NCBI RefSeq assembly: GCF_009184895.1
Contig: NZ_WESE01000001.1
Location: 248,001-312,000 of the forward strand
Length of the DNA stretch: 64,000 nucleotides
Direction of reading: 5' to 3'
Source of the DNA: Nostocoides sp. F2B08
Lineage (GTDB): Bacteria > Actinomycetota > Actinomycetes > Actinomycetales > Dermatophilaceae
Numbering within the stretch: the first letter of the stretch is position 1; every line of letters starts with the position of its first letter. The translations under genes were made by a program, and so were the position numbers. Positions 19,459-29,349 of this stretch are shown piece by piece. The notes under the pieces were generated by a model. It did not search any database, had not been told where the DNA came from, and saw only the letters and a list, made by a program, of their open reading frames with translations.

Positions 19459-20240
19459 TCGCCGCGACCCGCGCCGAGCTGCGCAAGTTCTTCACGACCC
19501 GCCTGTGGTGGGGCCTGGCGATCGGTGTCGCCCTGAGCGCCGTCCTCCTGACCGCGCTCTTCACCGGCCTCGCCGGGAACCAGGGTCTGCCACCGCTCGA
19601 CTCCCCCAACGCGGTCAGCCAGGCGTACACGTCCGGCCTGACCTTCGCATACCTGATCGTCCTCGCCCTCGGAATCATCTCGATCGGCAGCGAGTACCGC
19701 CACCAGACGATCAGCTCGGCCTACCTCACCGTTCCGCACCGAGTGCGGCTGTTCGCCGCCAAGCTCGTGGCGACGGCCGTCATGGGAGCGATCTACGGGG
19801 TCGTCTACGTCATCGCCGCGCTTGCGACCGGTATCCCGATCATCACGCTGCGCGGCTTCGACCCCTTCCCGGCCGACGACACCGTGCTGCGGTCACTCGC
19901 GATGTCGGTCCTCGCCCTCGCGCTGTGGGCGCTCATCGGCTTCGGCCTCGGAGCCCTCATCAAGAACCAGATCGCTGCGCTCCTCATCGGGGTCGGGGTC
20001 GCGTGGATCGGCGAGCAGCTCATCCTGCTGGGACTCGCCGCACTCGACCTTGGGGCCGTCGGCGCCTACCTGCCCGGGATGGCGACCGTGGCGCTCGTCC
20101 AGGAACCGCTCCAGGTCGAGGGCATGCCGTTCGCCTTCGAGTACCTCCAGTGGTGGCAGGGCGCACTCGTCCTCGCCGCGTATGCACTGGTCCTGGCGGG
20201 CCTGGGAGCCTTCCGGGCCTCGAGGGAGGACGTGAGCTGA
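19455..20240 (+). CDS. ABC-2 type transporter permease
   Basis: A 261-residue membrane partner of the preceding ATPase. It begins VIAATRAELRKFFTTRLWW, the cytoplasmic lead-in typical of these permeases, followed by six predicted transmembrane segments (about 18-40, 60-80, 103-127, 145-168, 176-198 and 230-250). GTG 19455 overlaps the ATPase stop (GTGA) and has a strong GGAGG site 8 nt upstream. Sequence does not reveal the cargo. Confidence 0.85.
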
Positions 20241-20257
20241 CCCGTCGGGGACCGCGC

Positions 20258-20294
20258 GAAGGGGTCGGGTGACCACTGGTCGCCCGACCCCTTC
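20258..20294 (+). terminator. Hairpin terminator after the ABC exporter pair
   Basis: A 17-bp stem with one G-T pair (GAAGGGGTCGGGTGACC / GGTCGCCCGACCCCTTC) and a 3-nt ACT centre, 18 nt after the permease stop and well before kgd. It should isolate the exporter operon from kgd. Confidence 0.85.
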
Positions 20295-20450
20295 CGCCCG
20301 TCGCGGGGCGGGGCGGGCCGCACTGCCACCGCCCCCGGTCTGGGGATAGGCTGGTCCGAGTCGCGGGGTGGACACCGCATGACCGCATGCCCCGCCCGAC
20401 GCGACCTGCATGCGCACACGAGAAGTCACAGCGAAAGAGGCGAAGACGCC

Positions 20451-23400
20451 GTGCCCGACGAGCACTCGAACGACGACCCACTGGCAGCATTCGGCCCGAA
20501 CGAGTGGCTCGTCGACGAGCTGTACGAGCAGTACCGACAGGACAAGAACCTCGTCGACGAGGCCTGGTGGAGCTTCTTCGAGGACTACACCCCCGACGGT
20601 GGATCGGCCAGCACATCCAACGGCGCGGTCGGTGACGCGTCTGGCTCCCCATCGGGCTCGACGACGGCGCCGTCGGAGCGAACCGCACCGACGCCGACGC
20701 AGAAGCCGGTCGAACAGAAGCAGCCGGAGCGCGAGCAGAAGCCGGCCCCGCCGAAGCAGCCCGAGAAGAAGCCCGAACAGAAGCAGCCTCAGCAAGAACA
20801 GTCCGAGCAAGAGAAGCCTGAGCTGAAGAAGGCCGCGCCGACGAAGGAGCCCTTGAAGGTGCCGCAGTCCAAGGCCGAGCCGAGCTCCACGCATCGTGAG
20901 CAGCGTCGTCCCACCGCGGCGGGTGCGCCGTACCCGGGCGGTGCCATCCCACGCGCCGCTCAGCCCAAGCCACGCGACCCCGCGGCGATCGCCGCGCCGG
21001 GTGAGGCCGCCGAGAGCACGACCGCGCCGCTGCGGGGCGCCAGTGCCCGGGTCGTGACCAACATGGAGACGTCGCTGACGGTCCCCACCGCGACGAGCGT
21101 GCGGACGGTGCCGGCCAAGCTGCTCATCGACAACCGGGTCGTGATCAACAACCACCTGGCCCGCTCGCGGGGCGGCAAGGTCTCCTTCACCCACATCATC
21201 GGGTATGCGATGGTCAAGGCCGTCTCGCAGATGCCGGTGATGAACTCGGGGTATGGCACGGACGAGAAGGGGAAGCCGCACGTCGTCCAGCCGGCGCACG
21301 TCAACCTGGGTCTCGCGATCGACCAGGCCAAGCCGGACGGCACCCGACAGCTCCTCGTTCCGTCCATCAAGGCCACCGAGAAGATGGACTTCTTCCACTT
21401 CTGGAACGCGTACGAGGACGTGGTGCGCAAGGCCCGCGACAACAAACTGACCATCGAGGACTTCCAGGACACGACGATCTCGCTGACCAACCCGGGCACG
21501 ATCGGCACGGTGCACTCCGTGCCGAGGCTGATGCAGGGGCAGGGCACGATCATCGGCGTGGGCGCCATGGACTACCCGGCCGAATGGCAGGGGGCCAGCC
21601 TCGAGACGATCAACCGCAACGCCGTCAGCAAGATCCTGACCCTGACGAGCACCTACGACCACCGCATCATCCAGGGCGCCCAGTCCGGGGAGTTCCTGCG
21701 CATCATCCACGGGCTGCTGCTCGGGGAGAACGGCTTCTACGACGAGATCTTCGAGAGCCTGCGCATTCCCTACGAGCCGGTTCGGTGGGTGCGCGACATC
21801 TCGGCGACCCACGACGACGACATCAACAAGGTCGCCCGGGTCCAGGAGCTCATCCACGCATACCGCGTACGCGGCCACCTCATGGCCGACACCGACCCTC
21901 TCGAGTACCGCCAGCGCCGGCACCCCGATCTCGACATCACCCAGCACGGCCTCACCCTGTGGGACCTGGACCGGCACTTCGCGACCGGCGGGTTCGGTGG
22001 GGAGCCCTTCCTCAAGCTCCGCAAGATCCTCGGAATCCTGCGCGACTCGTACTGCCGCACCATCGGCGTCGAGTACATGCACATCCAGGACCCCGAGCAG
22101 CGGGAATGGATCCAGAGCAAGATCGAGGTCCCCCACGAGAAGCCCACGCGCGAGGAGCAGCTGCGCGTCCTGCGTCGACTCAACGCCGCCGAGGCCTTCG
22201 AGACGTTCCTGCAGACGAAGTTCGTGGGTCAGAAGCGGTTCTCCCTCGAGGGTGGCGAGTCGGTCATCGCGCTTCTCGACCGTGTGCTCTCGCGCGCTGC
22301 CGAGGACGGGCTCGACGAGGTGTGCATCGGTATGCCGCACCGCGGGCGCCTCAACGTGCTCGCTAACATCGCGGGCAAGTCGTACTCGCAGATCTTCCGG
22401 GAGTTCGAGGGACGCCAGGACCCGCGCTCGGTCCAGGGCTCCGGCGACGTGAAGTACCACCTCGGCACCGAGGGGACGTTCACAGCCGAGGACGGCTCGA
22501 CCACCGACGTGTACCTCGCGGCGAACCCGTCCCACCTCGAGGCGGTCAACCCGGTCCTCGAGGGCATCGTCCGAGCCAAGCAGGACCGGCTCAACCTCGC
22601 TGGGGAGGACTTCACCGTCCTCCCGGTGCTCCTGCACGGAGATGCCGCGTTCGCCGGACAGGGTGTCGTCGCCGAGACGCTCAACCTGTCGCAGCTTCGT
22701 GGATACCGCACGGGCGGAACCGTGCACGTCATCATCAACAACCAGGTCGGGTTCACCACCAGTCCGAGCTCGTCGCGGTCCTCGACGTACTCGACCGATG
22801 TCGCTCGGATGATCCAGGCCCCCATCTTCCACGTCAACGGCGACGACCCCGAGGCGTGTGTGCGCGTCGCCGAACTGGCCTACGAGTTCCGCCAGGAGTT
22901 CAACAAGGACGTCGTGGTCGACATGGTGTGCTATCGGCGCCGCGGCCACAACGAGGGCGACGACCCGTCGATGACCCAGCCGCTGATGTACAACCTCATC
23001 GAGGCCAAGCGCAGTGTCCGCAAGCTCTACACCGAGAACCTCGTCGGTCGTGGCGACATCACGAGCGAGGACGCAGACGCGGCACTGCGGGACTACCAGC
23101 AGCAGCTCGAGCGGGTGTTCCTCGAGACGAAGGAGGCTCTCAAGGAGGGCGCGGGCGGTGACTCCGAGTCCGATACCGGCCTGGAGCCACCGACCGCCCA
23201 GTCGAGCGACGAGCCCAGGGGCTCGGCGACCGAGACCGCGATCTCGACGGACACCCTGGCCCACATCGGCAAGTCCTTCGTCAACGTCCCGCCGGGTTTC
23301 ACCGTGCACCCCAAGCTGCTCCAGACCATGGAGAAGCGGTCCCAGAGCGTGACGGACGGCGGAATCGACTGGGGCACGGGCGAGCTCATCGCGTTCGGCT

Positions 23401-24398
23401 CACTCCTCATGGACGGGACGCCGGTCCGGCTGGCCGGACAGGACTCCCGGCGGGGCACCTTCGTGCAACGCCACGCCGTGCTCATCGACAAGAACACCGC
23501 CGAGGAGTGGACCCCGCTGCTGTACCTCGGCGAGGGGCAGGCCCGGTTCTGGGTGTACGACTCGTTGCTGTCCGAGTTCGCGGCCATGGGCTTCGAGTAC
23601 GGCTACTCGGTCGAGCGCCCCGACGCTCTGGTGCTCTGGGAGGCACAGTTCGGGGACTTCGGCAACGGCGCCCAGACCATCGTCGACGAGTTCATCTCGA
23701 GCTCGGAGCAGAAGTGGGGACAGAACTCCTCGGTCGTCCTCCTCCTGCCGCACGGCTACGAGGGGCAGGGCCCGGACCACTCATCCGCGCGTATCGAGCG
23801 CTTCCTCGCGATGTGCGCCCAGGACAACATGACCGTCGCCTACCCGTCATCCCCGTCGAACTACTTCCACCTGCTCCGCCGCCAGGCCTATGCACGCCCG
23901 AGGCGTCCGCTCATCGTCTTCACACCGAAGTCGATGCTGCGGCTCAAGGCGGCGTCGGCGATGCCCGAGGAGTTCACCTCAGGGCGCTACCGTCCCGTGC
24001 TGCCGGACCGGCTCCGCCCGGACGGTGACGTCACGCGGGTGGTTCTCGCCTCGGGCAAGGTCGTCTACGAGCTCGAGGCCGAGCGGGCCCGCCGCAAGGA
24101 CGGCTCGGTGGCGGTCCTGCGGGTCGAGCAGCTCTACCCGCTGCCGGCGGAGGAGCTCGCCGCCGCCGCCGGTGAGTACCCCGATGCCGACCTGGTCTGG
24201 GTGCAGGACGAACCCCGCAACCAGGGGGCGTGGCCGTTCATGGCGCTGAACCTCCCCGAGGCCCTCGCGGAGCACGGGGAGACACGCGCCCTCCGGTGCA
24301 TCTCCAGGTCTGCGTCCGCATCCCCCGCCACCGGATCGACCCGGAAGCACCAGGCCGAGCAGGAGGCTCTGCTGTCCGAGGTCTTCGACCGCGCATAG
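20451..24398 (+). CDS. kgd: Multifunctional 2-oxoglutarate metabolism enzyme (2-oxoglutarate decarboxylase / dehydrogenase E1 fused to an E2-like acyltransferase)
   Basis: Central TCA enzyme acting on 2-oxoglutarate with thiamine diphosphate. About 1315 residues from GTG 20451. Order: N-terminal docking segment ([15 protein letters not shown]); a K/E/Q/P-rich linker (about 75-165); an E2-type acyltransferase domain without lipoyl domain, with active-site DHRIIQG (about 403); and the E1 dehydrogenase with [12 protein letters not shown] (about 627), [16 protein letters not shown] and [16 protein letters not shown]. This fusion is an actinobacterial hallmark. It is alone in its transcript apart from the small gene 4 nt behind it. 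Confidence 0.96.
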   Translation: MPDEHSNDDPLAAFGPNEWLVDELYEQYRQDKNLVDEAWWSFFEDYTPDGGSASTSNGAVGDASGSPSGSTTAPSERTAPTPTQKPVEQKQPEREQKPAPPKQPEKKPEQKQPQQEQSEQEKPELKKAAPTKEPLKVPQSKAEPSSTHREQRRPTAAGAPYPGGAIPRAAQPKPRDPAAIAAPGEAAESTTAPLRGASARVVTNMETSLTVPTATSVRTVPAKLLIDNRVVINNHLARSRGGKVSFTHIIGYAMVKAVSQMPVMNSGYGTDEKGKPHVVQPAHVNLGLAIDQAKPDGTRQLLVPSIKATEKMDFFHFWNAYEDVVRKARDNKLTIEDFQDTTISLTNPGTIGTVHSVPRLMQGQGTIIGVGAMDYPAEWQGASLETINRNAVSKILTLTSTYDHRIIQGAQSGEFLRIIHGLLLGENGFYDEIFESLRIPYEPVRWVRDISATHDDDINKVARVQELIHAYRVRGHLMADTDPLEYRQRRHPDLDITQHGLTLWDLDRHFATGGFGGEPFLKLRKILGILRDSYCRTIGVEYMHIQDPEQREWIQSKIEVPHEKPTREEQLRVLRRLNAAEAFETFLQTKFVGQKRFSLEGGESVIALLDRVLSRAAEDGLDEVCIGMPHRGRLNVLANIAGKSYSQIFREFEGRQDPRSVQGSGDVKYHLGTEGTFTAEDGSTTDVYLAANPSHLEAVNPVLEGIVRAKQDRLNLAGEDFTVLPVLLHGDAAFAGQGVVAETLNLSQLRGYRTGGTVHVIINNQVGFTTSPSSSRSSTYSTDVARMIQAPIFHVNGDDPEACVRVAELAYEFRQEFNKDVVVDMVCYRRRGHNEGDDPSMTQPLMYNLIEAKRSVRKLYTENLVGRGDITSEDADAALRDYQQQLERVFLETKEALKEGAGGDSESDTGLEPPTAQSSDEPRGSATETAISTDTLAHIGKSFVNVPPGFTVHPKLLQTMEKRSQSVTDGGIDWGTGELIAFGSLLMDGTPVRLAGQDSRRGTFVQRHAVLIDKNTAEEWTPLLYLGEGQARFWVYDSLLSEFAAMGFEYGYSVERPDALVLWEAQFGDFGNGAQTIVDEFISSSEQKWGQNSSVVLLLPHGYEGQGPDHSSARIERFLAMCAQDNMTVAYPSSPSNYFHLLRRQAYARPRRPLIVFTPKSMLRLKAASAMPEEFTSGRYRPVLPDRLRPDGDVTRVVLASGKVVYELEAERARRKDGSVAVLRVEQLYPLPAEELAAAAGEYPDADLVWVQDEPRNQGAWPFMALNLPEALAEHGETRALRCISRSASASPATGSTRKHQAEQEALLSEVFDRA

Positions 24399-24402
24399 CA
24401 CG

Positions 24403-24585
24403 ATGTACTTCACCGACCGCGGCATCGAGGAGCTCGAGCACCGACGAGGCGACGAGGAGATCACCCTCGCGTGGCTGGCCGACCAGTTGCGGACCTTCGT
24501 CGACGTCCACCCCGAGTACGAAACGGCCGTCGAACGCCTGGCCACCTGGCTGGCCCGGTCGGACGACCTCGACGAGGACGACTGA
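24403..24585 (+). CDS. DUF6104 family small protein
   Basis: A 60-residue acidic protein beginning MYFTDRGIEELEHRRGDEE and containing WLADQLRTFVDVHPE and VERLATWLARSDD. I recognise it as the DUF6104 family, which commonly follows kgd in Actinobacteria. No catalytic motif is visible; it is probably a helical adaptor. It starts 4 nt after kgd, and the next gene starts 1 nt after its stop, so all three are likely co-transcribed. Its link to 2-oxoglutarate metabolism is by context only. Confidence 0.8.
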   Translation: MYFTDRGIEELEHRRGDEEITLAWLADQLRTFVDVHPEYETAVERLATWLARSDDLDEDD

Positions 24586-24586
24586 C

Positions 24587-25213
24587 GTGGGGCTGCTCGA
24601 TCTCACCGACGACAGTGGTGGCGTCGTCCGCGACGTATGCGTCGTGACGCTGGGTGGCGCCGTCGCGGCGGGTGTGGGAGACCCGCGCAGCCAGGGGTGG
24701 GTCACCCGGGTCATGGCGCGAAGTGCGCGGGACGACCTGCGGCTCACCGCATACAACCTCGCGGTGGCCGGGGACACCACGGCCGAGGTTCTGGCCCGTG
24801 CGACGACCGAGGCACCGGCTCGGTGGGCCGGACACTCCGAGCGCCGGCTCGTCGTCTCGACCGGCCTGGAGGACGCGCGGACGAACCTGTCCATCGCCCG
24901 CCACCGGCTCAACCTCGCGAACGTGCTGGATTCGGCCACCGGCGACGGGATCGCCGCCTTCGTCGTCGGCCCGGCACCGACGGGCGAGAACGGTGTGGAC
25001 GATGCCCTCGAGAGGTACGCCGAGGCCCAGGCGGACGTCTGCGACCGTCGCGGAATTCCGTTCGTCGACTGCATGTCACCGCTGCGTCGGCACGACCAGT
25101 GGCTGACCGACGTCGACACCGGGGCCGGACTGCCAGGCCAGGCCGGCTACGGGCTGATTGCGTGGCTCGTGCTCAACAACGGATGGCGGTCCTTCCTCGG
25201 CCTGGACGGCTGA
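24587..25213 (+). CDS. SGNH/GDSL-hydrolase-like protein lacking catalytic residues
   Basis: A 208-residue protein with the SGNH fold signature around its N-terminus: VTLGGAVAAGVGDPRSQGWV aligns with the usual LGDSLTAGVGDP but has G24-A25 where the family has D-S, so the nucleophile serine is missing. The C-terminal block reads LPGQAGYGLIAWLV where an Asp-x-x-His precedes AGY in active enzymes. It keeps the fold but should be inactive as an esterase. GTG 24587 directly follows the DUF6104 stop. Function unknown; binding or scaffold role inferred. Confidence 0.75.
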   Translation: MGLLDLTDDSGGVVRDVCVVTLGGAVAAGVGDPRSQGWVTRVMARSARDDLRLTAYNLAVAGDTTAEVLARATTEAPARWAGHSERRLVVSTGLEDARTNLSIARHRLNLANVLDSATGDGIAAFVVGPAPTGENGVDDALERYAEAQADVCDRRGIPFVDCMSPLRRHDQWLTDVDTGAGLPGQAGYGLIAWLVLNNGWRSFLGLDG

Positions 25214-25249
25214 ACTCGACCGGCCACAGCGTGACCTGCGGCGGCCTGC

Positions 25250-26176
25250 TCAGCCGAGCTGGAGGAACCAGTCGTGCGTGCGGGCCAGCCCCTCGCGCAG
25301 TGACGTCGGCTCGACATCGGGGAACAGACTCCGCAGCACCGTGTTGTCGGCCTGCGAGTGAGGGACATCGCCGGGTCGCGGATCCCGGTGCACCACCTGT
25401 GCCGGGTGACCGACGACCTGCTCGAGCAGTGCGATCAGCTCGAGGAGGTTGGTGTTCGTCCCGAACGCCAGGTTGACCGGCTCGGGATGCGTGACCCCAC
25501 GGGTGGCGGCTTCGAGGAGCACCTCGCAGACGGTGACGACGAAGGTGAAGTCACGCGAGTTCGACCCGTCCCCGTTGACGGGAAGCGGACGACCGGCGAG
25601 AAGGGCGTCCATGAAGACCGGGATGACCGCCGCGTACACGTGTCCGGCCCGCTGCCGCGGACCGAAGACGTTGAAGAACCGGAACGCGAGAGTGCGCAGT
25701 CCGAAGGACTCCTGATAGGCGAGCGCGTACTGCTCGGTCGCGAGCTTCGACACGGCGTAGGGGCTCATCGGTCGCACCCACTCGCGCTCACTCTTCGGCA
25801 GGGCCGGGTTGCGTCCGTACACCGAGGAGGACGAGGCGACCGAGACGTGGCCGACCGAGGCCGTACGCGCCGCCTCGAGCACCCTGAGGGTGCCCGTCGC
25901 GTTGACCTCGTGGCTCGCCACCGGATCCTTGATCGAGCGGGGAACGCTCCCCAGGGCGGCGAGATGGACCACCGAGTCGACCCCCTCGACGGCCTCGGCG
26001 AGGGCATCGCGGTCGAGGATGCTGGCTTCGACGAGCCGGACGTCGAGCTCGGCGACGTTGTCCCGGTCCCCGGTCGAGAGGTCGTCGATGACGACGACCT
26101 GGTGCCCCGAGCCCAGGGCGAGCGCGCAGAGGTTCGCGCCGATGAACCCGGCTCCTCCGGTGACGAGAATGCGCAC
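25250..26176 (-). CDS. NAD-dependent sugar-nucleotide epimerase/dehydratase
   Basis: A 308-residue extended short-chain dehydrogenase of the UDP-glucose/UDP-GlcNAc 4-epimerase group. It shows the NAD-binding TGGAGFIGANL, the catalytic serine region ASSSSVYG, the YxxxK pair in SPYAVSKLATEQYA, and FRFFNVFGPRQ. It acts on cell-surface sugars; the precise nucleotide sugar is undetermined. GTG 26176 faces a divergent NeuD-like acyltransferase 95 bp away, a pairing suited to surface polysaccharide decoration. Confidence 0.88.
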   Translation of the reverse strand: MRILVTGGAGFIGANLCALALGSGHQVVVIDDLSTGDRDNVAELDVRLVEASILDRDALAEAVEGVDSVVHLAALGSVPRSIKDPVASHEVNATGTLRVLEAARTASVGHVSVASSSSVYGRNPALPKSEREWVRPMSPYAVSKLATEQYALAYQESFGLRTLAFRFFNVFGPRQRAGHVYAAVIPVFMDALLAGRPLPVNGDGSNSRDFTFVVTVCEVLLEAATRGVTHPEPVNLAFGTNTNLLELIALLEQVVGHPAQVVHRDPRPGDVPHSQADNTVLRSLFPDVEPTSLREGLARTHDWFLQLG

Positions 26177-26271
26177 GGTGACGTCCTTTGCGTGGATGCG
26201 GAAAGCACCACGCTATCCCGCCTCTGCCGCACACCACTCATCGACCCGAGTGGGTCTGCGACCATGGGACG

Positions 26272-26916
26272 GTGCACACGCCGAACCACGTCATCATCGT
26301 CGGCGCCGGGGGGCACGGTCGTGAGGTGGCCCATGTGCTGCGGGCTCGTCACCGGGCCGGGCTGGCCGGGCCCGTGCTGGTGGGCTTCGCAGACGACGGA
26401 GCCGTCGACGAGACACTCCTCGCCCCGTTCGCCCCCCACCTGGGAGCCATCGCCACGGCGACGGAGCGGCACCCGAACGCGGTCGTTCTCGGAGGTGTCG
26501 GTAACGGACGACTGCGCCGTCGCCTCGTCGACGCGCTGCCCCCGGCCTCGCCCGCCGTCCACCCGTCGGCCGATGTGGGCGACGACGTGGAGCTCGGAGC
26601 AGGCACGGTGGTCTGCTCGCATGTCAGCGTCACGACCAACGTCGTCACCGGCCGTCACGTCCACCTGAGCCGTGGGGCGGCGATCGGACACGACGCCGTT
26701 CTCGGTGACTACGTCTCCGTGATGCCGTTGGCTGCAGTCTCGGGTGGGGTGTACCTCGACGAGGAGGCGTTCGTCGGGACCGGCGCCCTGATCCGCCAGG
26801 GCGTCCGCGTGGGCGCAGGCGCCGTGGTCGGCATGGGCGCGGTCGTCCTCGAGGACGTCCCTCCCGGGGTGACCGTGGTCGGCAACCCGGCCCGCGAGCT
26901 CCGTGCTGGGGAGTGA
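26272..26916 (+). CDS. NeuD/PglD-like sugar O- or N-acyltransferase
   Basis: A 214-residue protein. The N-terminal Rossmann-like domain has VIIVGAGGHGREVAHVL and GGVGNGRLRRRL; the C-terminal left-handed beta-helix (about 95-205) carries hexapeptide repeats ending VVGMGAVVLEDVPPGVTVVGNPAR. This is the NeuD/PglD acetyltransferase architecture, with an acetyl-CoA-dependent modification of a sugar nucleotide. Start GTG 26272 is preceded by GACCAT 6 nt upstream, matching the leaderless pattern. Divergent from the epimerase gene. Confidence 0.87.
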   Translation: MHTPNHVIIVGAGGHGREVAHVLRARHRAGLAGPVLVGFADDGAVDETLLAPFAPHLGAIATATERHPNAVVLGGVGNGRLRRRLVDALPPASPAVHPSADVGDDVELGAGTVVCSHVSVTTNVVTGRHVHLSRGAAIGHDAVLGDYVSVMPLAAVSGGVYLDEEAFVGTGALIRQGVRVGAGAVVGMGAVVLEDVPPGVTVVGNPARELRAGE

Positions 26917-26939
26917 CCGAGCGTCCCCACCGGACCCGC

Positions 26940-28169
26940 TCAGGCGTCCGCGGCTCCGCGCACCGCGTCGGCCACGGCCTCGGCGACCCCGGGTGTGAAG
27001 ACGCTCGGGACGATCTCCTCCGCGGTCGGCACGGGCACCATGCGGGCGATCGCCTCCGCGGCCGCGAGCTTCATCGCTTCGGTGATCTGTCGGGCCCCGC
27101 TGTCGAGGGCGCCCCGGAAGACACCGGGGAAGGCGAGGACGTTGTTGATCTGGTTCGGGAAGTCCGAGCGCCCGGTGGCGACGATGGCCGCATAACGGTG
27201 CGCGAGGTCGGGGTGCACCTCGGGAGTCGGGTTCGCCAGAGCGAAGATCATCGCCTCCGGCGCCATCCGGGCCAGATCCGCTTCGTCGATCGAGCCTCCG
27301 GAGACCCCCACGAAGAGGTCGGCGCCGACCAGGGCATCACCGATCGACCCGCTCACGCCGCGGGGATTGGTCGTGGCGGCGATCCGTGGCTTGTGGTCGG
27401 TCAGATCGGTCCGCTCCAAGGAGATCACCCCCCGGGAGTCGCACACGACCACGTCGGTGAGCCCGGCGCGCTGAAGCAGTCGCGTCACCGCCACCCCCGC
27501 CGCGCCGGCGCCGCTCACGACGACCCGCAGATCCGGCAGCTCGCGGTTCTGCACTCGACAGGCGTTGATGAGTGCCGCGAGGACGACGATCGCGGTGCCG
27601 TGCTGGTCGTCATGGAACACGGGGATGTCCAGCATCTCCTTGAGGCGCGCCTCGATCTCGAAGCACCGCGGAGCCGAGATGTCCTCAAGGTTGATCCCAC
27701 CATAGGTCGGCGCGATCCGCGCCACCGCGTCGACGATCTCGTCCACCGACCCGGTCTCCATGCACACCGGGACGGCATCGACACCGGCGAAGTGTTTGAA
27801 GAGCACCGCCTTGCCCTCCATCACGGGCATCGCCCCCAACGGTCCGATGTTGCCCAGGCCGAGAACGGCCGAGCCATCGGAGACGACCGCAACGGTGTTG
27901 CGCTTGGAGGTGAAGCGCGACGCCAACGACGGGTTCTCGGCGATGGCCATCGAGACGTCGGCGACTCCGGGGGTGTACAGCAGCGACAGGTCGGCTCGGT
28001 CGCGCAGCTCCTGCGTCGCGTGCACAGCCAGCTTGCCGCCCTCGTGGGCGCGGAAGACGGCGCTGTCGAGGTCATACGACCCGGCTACCGAGGCACGCTC
28101 CGGCGCGCCGGAGCCGGCAGCGGCCATCGACAGGTCGTCACGGGACGGATGGAACGGGGCAGCGGCCAT
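26940..28169 (-). CDS. NAD(P)-dependent malic enzyme
   Basis: Oxidative decarboxylation of malate to pyruvate, linking the TCA cycle to gluconeogenesis and NADPH supply. 409 residues, the short prokaryotic form without a phosphotransacetylase domain. It carries [10 protein letters not shown], the metal/substrate segment [16 protein letters not shown], the nucleotide-binding [16 protein letters not shown] and [15 protein letters not shown]. It ends 23 bp from the convergent acyltransferase. ATG 28169 gives an N-terminal extension of about 30 residues of low complexity; a later ATG (MAAAGSG) is possible. Confidence 0.93.
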   Translation of the reverse strand: MAAAPFHPSRDDLSMAAAGSGAPERASVAGSYDLDSAVFRAHEGGKLAVHATQELRDRADLSLLYTPGVADVSMAIAENPSLASRFTSKRNTVAVVSDGSAVLGLGNIGPLGAMPVMEGKAVLFKHFAGVDAVPVCMETGSVDEIVDAVARIAPTYGGINLEDISAPRCFEIEARLKEMLDIPVFHDDQHGTAIVVLAALINACRVQNRELPDLRVVVSGAGAAGVAVTRLLQRAGLTDVVVCDSRGVISLERTDLTDHKPRIAATTNPRGVSGSIGDALVGADLFVGVSGGSIDEADLARMAPEAMIFALANPTPEVHPDLAHRYAAIVATGRSDFPNQINNVLAFPGVFRGALDSGARQITEAMKLAAAEAIARMVPVPTAEEIVPSVFTPGVAEAVADAVRGAADA

Positions 28170-28453
28170 GAGGCGGGCATCCTTGCTCGGGCGCGGGTGG
28201 CTGGACGGCGACGAGGTCCGGCGGCGGCCCAGGTGCGGGCGCGGGTCGAGGCTCCGCGGCCACGGATGCGGGTGGCGGGCTCACGGGATCGACAGCGTCA
28301 TCCGTCTGCGGGGTACGGCAGACAGATGCCATCGTGGCACACGCCGGCCGGACCTGGAAGGGCACGCCTCCAACTGTGACCTCCGCAACGCGCGACGGCG
28401 CCCCCGCGCCGATCTCTCGGGGTGCGCCTGCGACGATGGCGCTGTGAGGTGTC

Positions 28454-28801
28454 GTGAGCAGTGACGGCGGTCCGGTGGGCCGGCGTCGCCGCGGCCTCGG
28501 GCTGGTTCGCGTGGCCGGGGTGTCGATGGAGCCGACCCTGCGGGCCGATGACGTCGTCCTCGTGTGGTGGGGCGCCTGCGCGCGCCCGGACGCACTGGTG
28601 GTCTTCGAACACCCCGAACGGCAGGGGCTCCTGCTCGTCAAGCGGGCTGTCCACCGCGACCCGGAAGACACCGCTCGCTGGTGGGTCGAGAGGGACAACG
28701 TCGCAGGTGGCAGCGACTCATGGACCCTGGGGTCGATCGCAGACTCGGACATCCTCGGGCGGGTGGTGACACGCCTACCCCGAGCGCTGACAAGGGGGTA
28801 G
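28454..28801 (+). CDS. sodX: Nickel-type superoxide dismutase maturation protease
   Basis: A 115-residue S24/S26 signal-peptidase-like enzyme that removes the pro-sequence of NiSOD so that its first histidine can bind nickel. The catalytic serine is in VAGVSMEPTL (S24) and the lysine base in LLLVKRAVH (K63). It lies directly upstream of sodN on the same strand, the usual pairing, which makes the assignment much stronger than motifs alone. Start GTG 28454; a shorter out-of-frame GTG lies 10 nt before it. Confidence 0.92.
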   Translation: MSSDGGPVGRRRRGLGLVRVAGVSMEPTLRADDVVLVWWGACARPDALVVFEHPERQGLLLVKRAVHRDPEDTARWWVERDNVAGGSDSWTLGSIADSDILGRVVTRLPRALTRG

Positions 28802-28804
28802 GTT
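28799..28804 (+). promoter_or_regulatory. Probable -10 element of sodN
   Basis: TAGGTT within GGGGGTAGGTTGGG fits the actinobacterial TANNNT -10 pattern. It straddles the sodX stop, 47 nt before the sodN ATG, so sodN could be transcribed separately from sodX. No clear -35 box was seen. Confidence 0.4.
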
Positions 28805-28851
28805 GGGTGATCCAAGGCCACCAGACCCACTGCCCTCAAGGAGGCACAGGT

Positions 28852-29280
28852 ATGCGACTCCCCCGCTTCATCGGCGCCATGCTCTCGAGCACGATCTCGG
28901 AGCTGCCGACCGTCCACGCCCACTGCGATCTGCCGTGCGGCGTCTACGACCCCGCCCAGGCCCGGATCGAGGCCGAGTCGGTCAAGAAGATCTGCGAGAA
29001 GGTGGCGGACAGCGACGACCCGGACTTCCGCACCCGGGCGGCCATCATCAAGGAGCAGCGGTCCGAGCTCGTCAAGCACCACCTCTGGGTGCTGTGGACC
29101 GACTACTTCAAGCCTCCCCACTTCGAGGCCTACCCCGAGCTGCACACCCTCTTCAACGAGGCCACGAAGCTGGCCGGCGCGTCCGGGACGAAGGGCGGCT
29201 TCGACGTGGCCACCGCCGATGAGCTGCTCGCCAAGATCGACAAGATCGCAGAGATCTTCGCCGAGACCAAGAAGTCCTAG
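28852..29280 (+). CDS. sodN: Nickel superoxide dismutase, precursor
   Basis: Converts superoxide to peroxide and oxygen in the cytoplasm. 142 residues: a 23-residue pro-sequence ending PTVHA, then the nickel hook HCDLPCGVYDPAQ (mature His1 = H24, Cys2 = C25, Cys6 = C29), then the helical body. AAGGAGG sits 8 nt before ATG 28852. The upstream sodX would process it. Downstream is a perfect 20-bp bidirectional terminator. Confidence 0.97.
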   Translation: MRLPRFIGAMLSSTISELPTVHAHCDLPCGVYDPAQARIEAESVKKICEKVADSDDPDFRTRAAIIKEQRSELVKHHLWVLWTDYFKPPHFEAYPELHTLFNEATKLAGASGTKGGFDVATADELLAKIDKIAEIFAETKKS

Positions 29281-29300
29281 TCAGACCCGGGCTCACCGCT

Positions 29301-29344
29301 CGACGATGAGGGCCCGCTCCATCTGGAGCGGGCCCTCATCGTCG
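29301..29344. terminator. Bidirectional terminator between sodN and the HD-domain gene
   Basis: A perfect 20-bp stem (CGACGATGAGGGCCCGCTCC and its complement) with a 4-nt ATCT loop sits 20 nt after the sodN stop and 5 nt before the stop of the convergent HD-domain gene. Its symmetry and position suit termination in both directions. Confidence 0.9.
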
Positions 29345-29349
29345 TGACG

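Noticed and set aside
19893-23309. A 1138-codon open frame antisense to kgd
   Set aside because: High GC leaves long antisense frames open. The plus-strand protein has every Kgd motif, while the antisense translation is charged low-complexity sequence without a recognisable domain.
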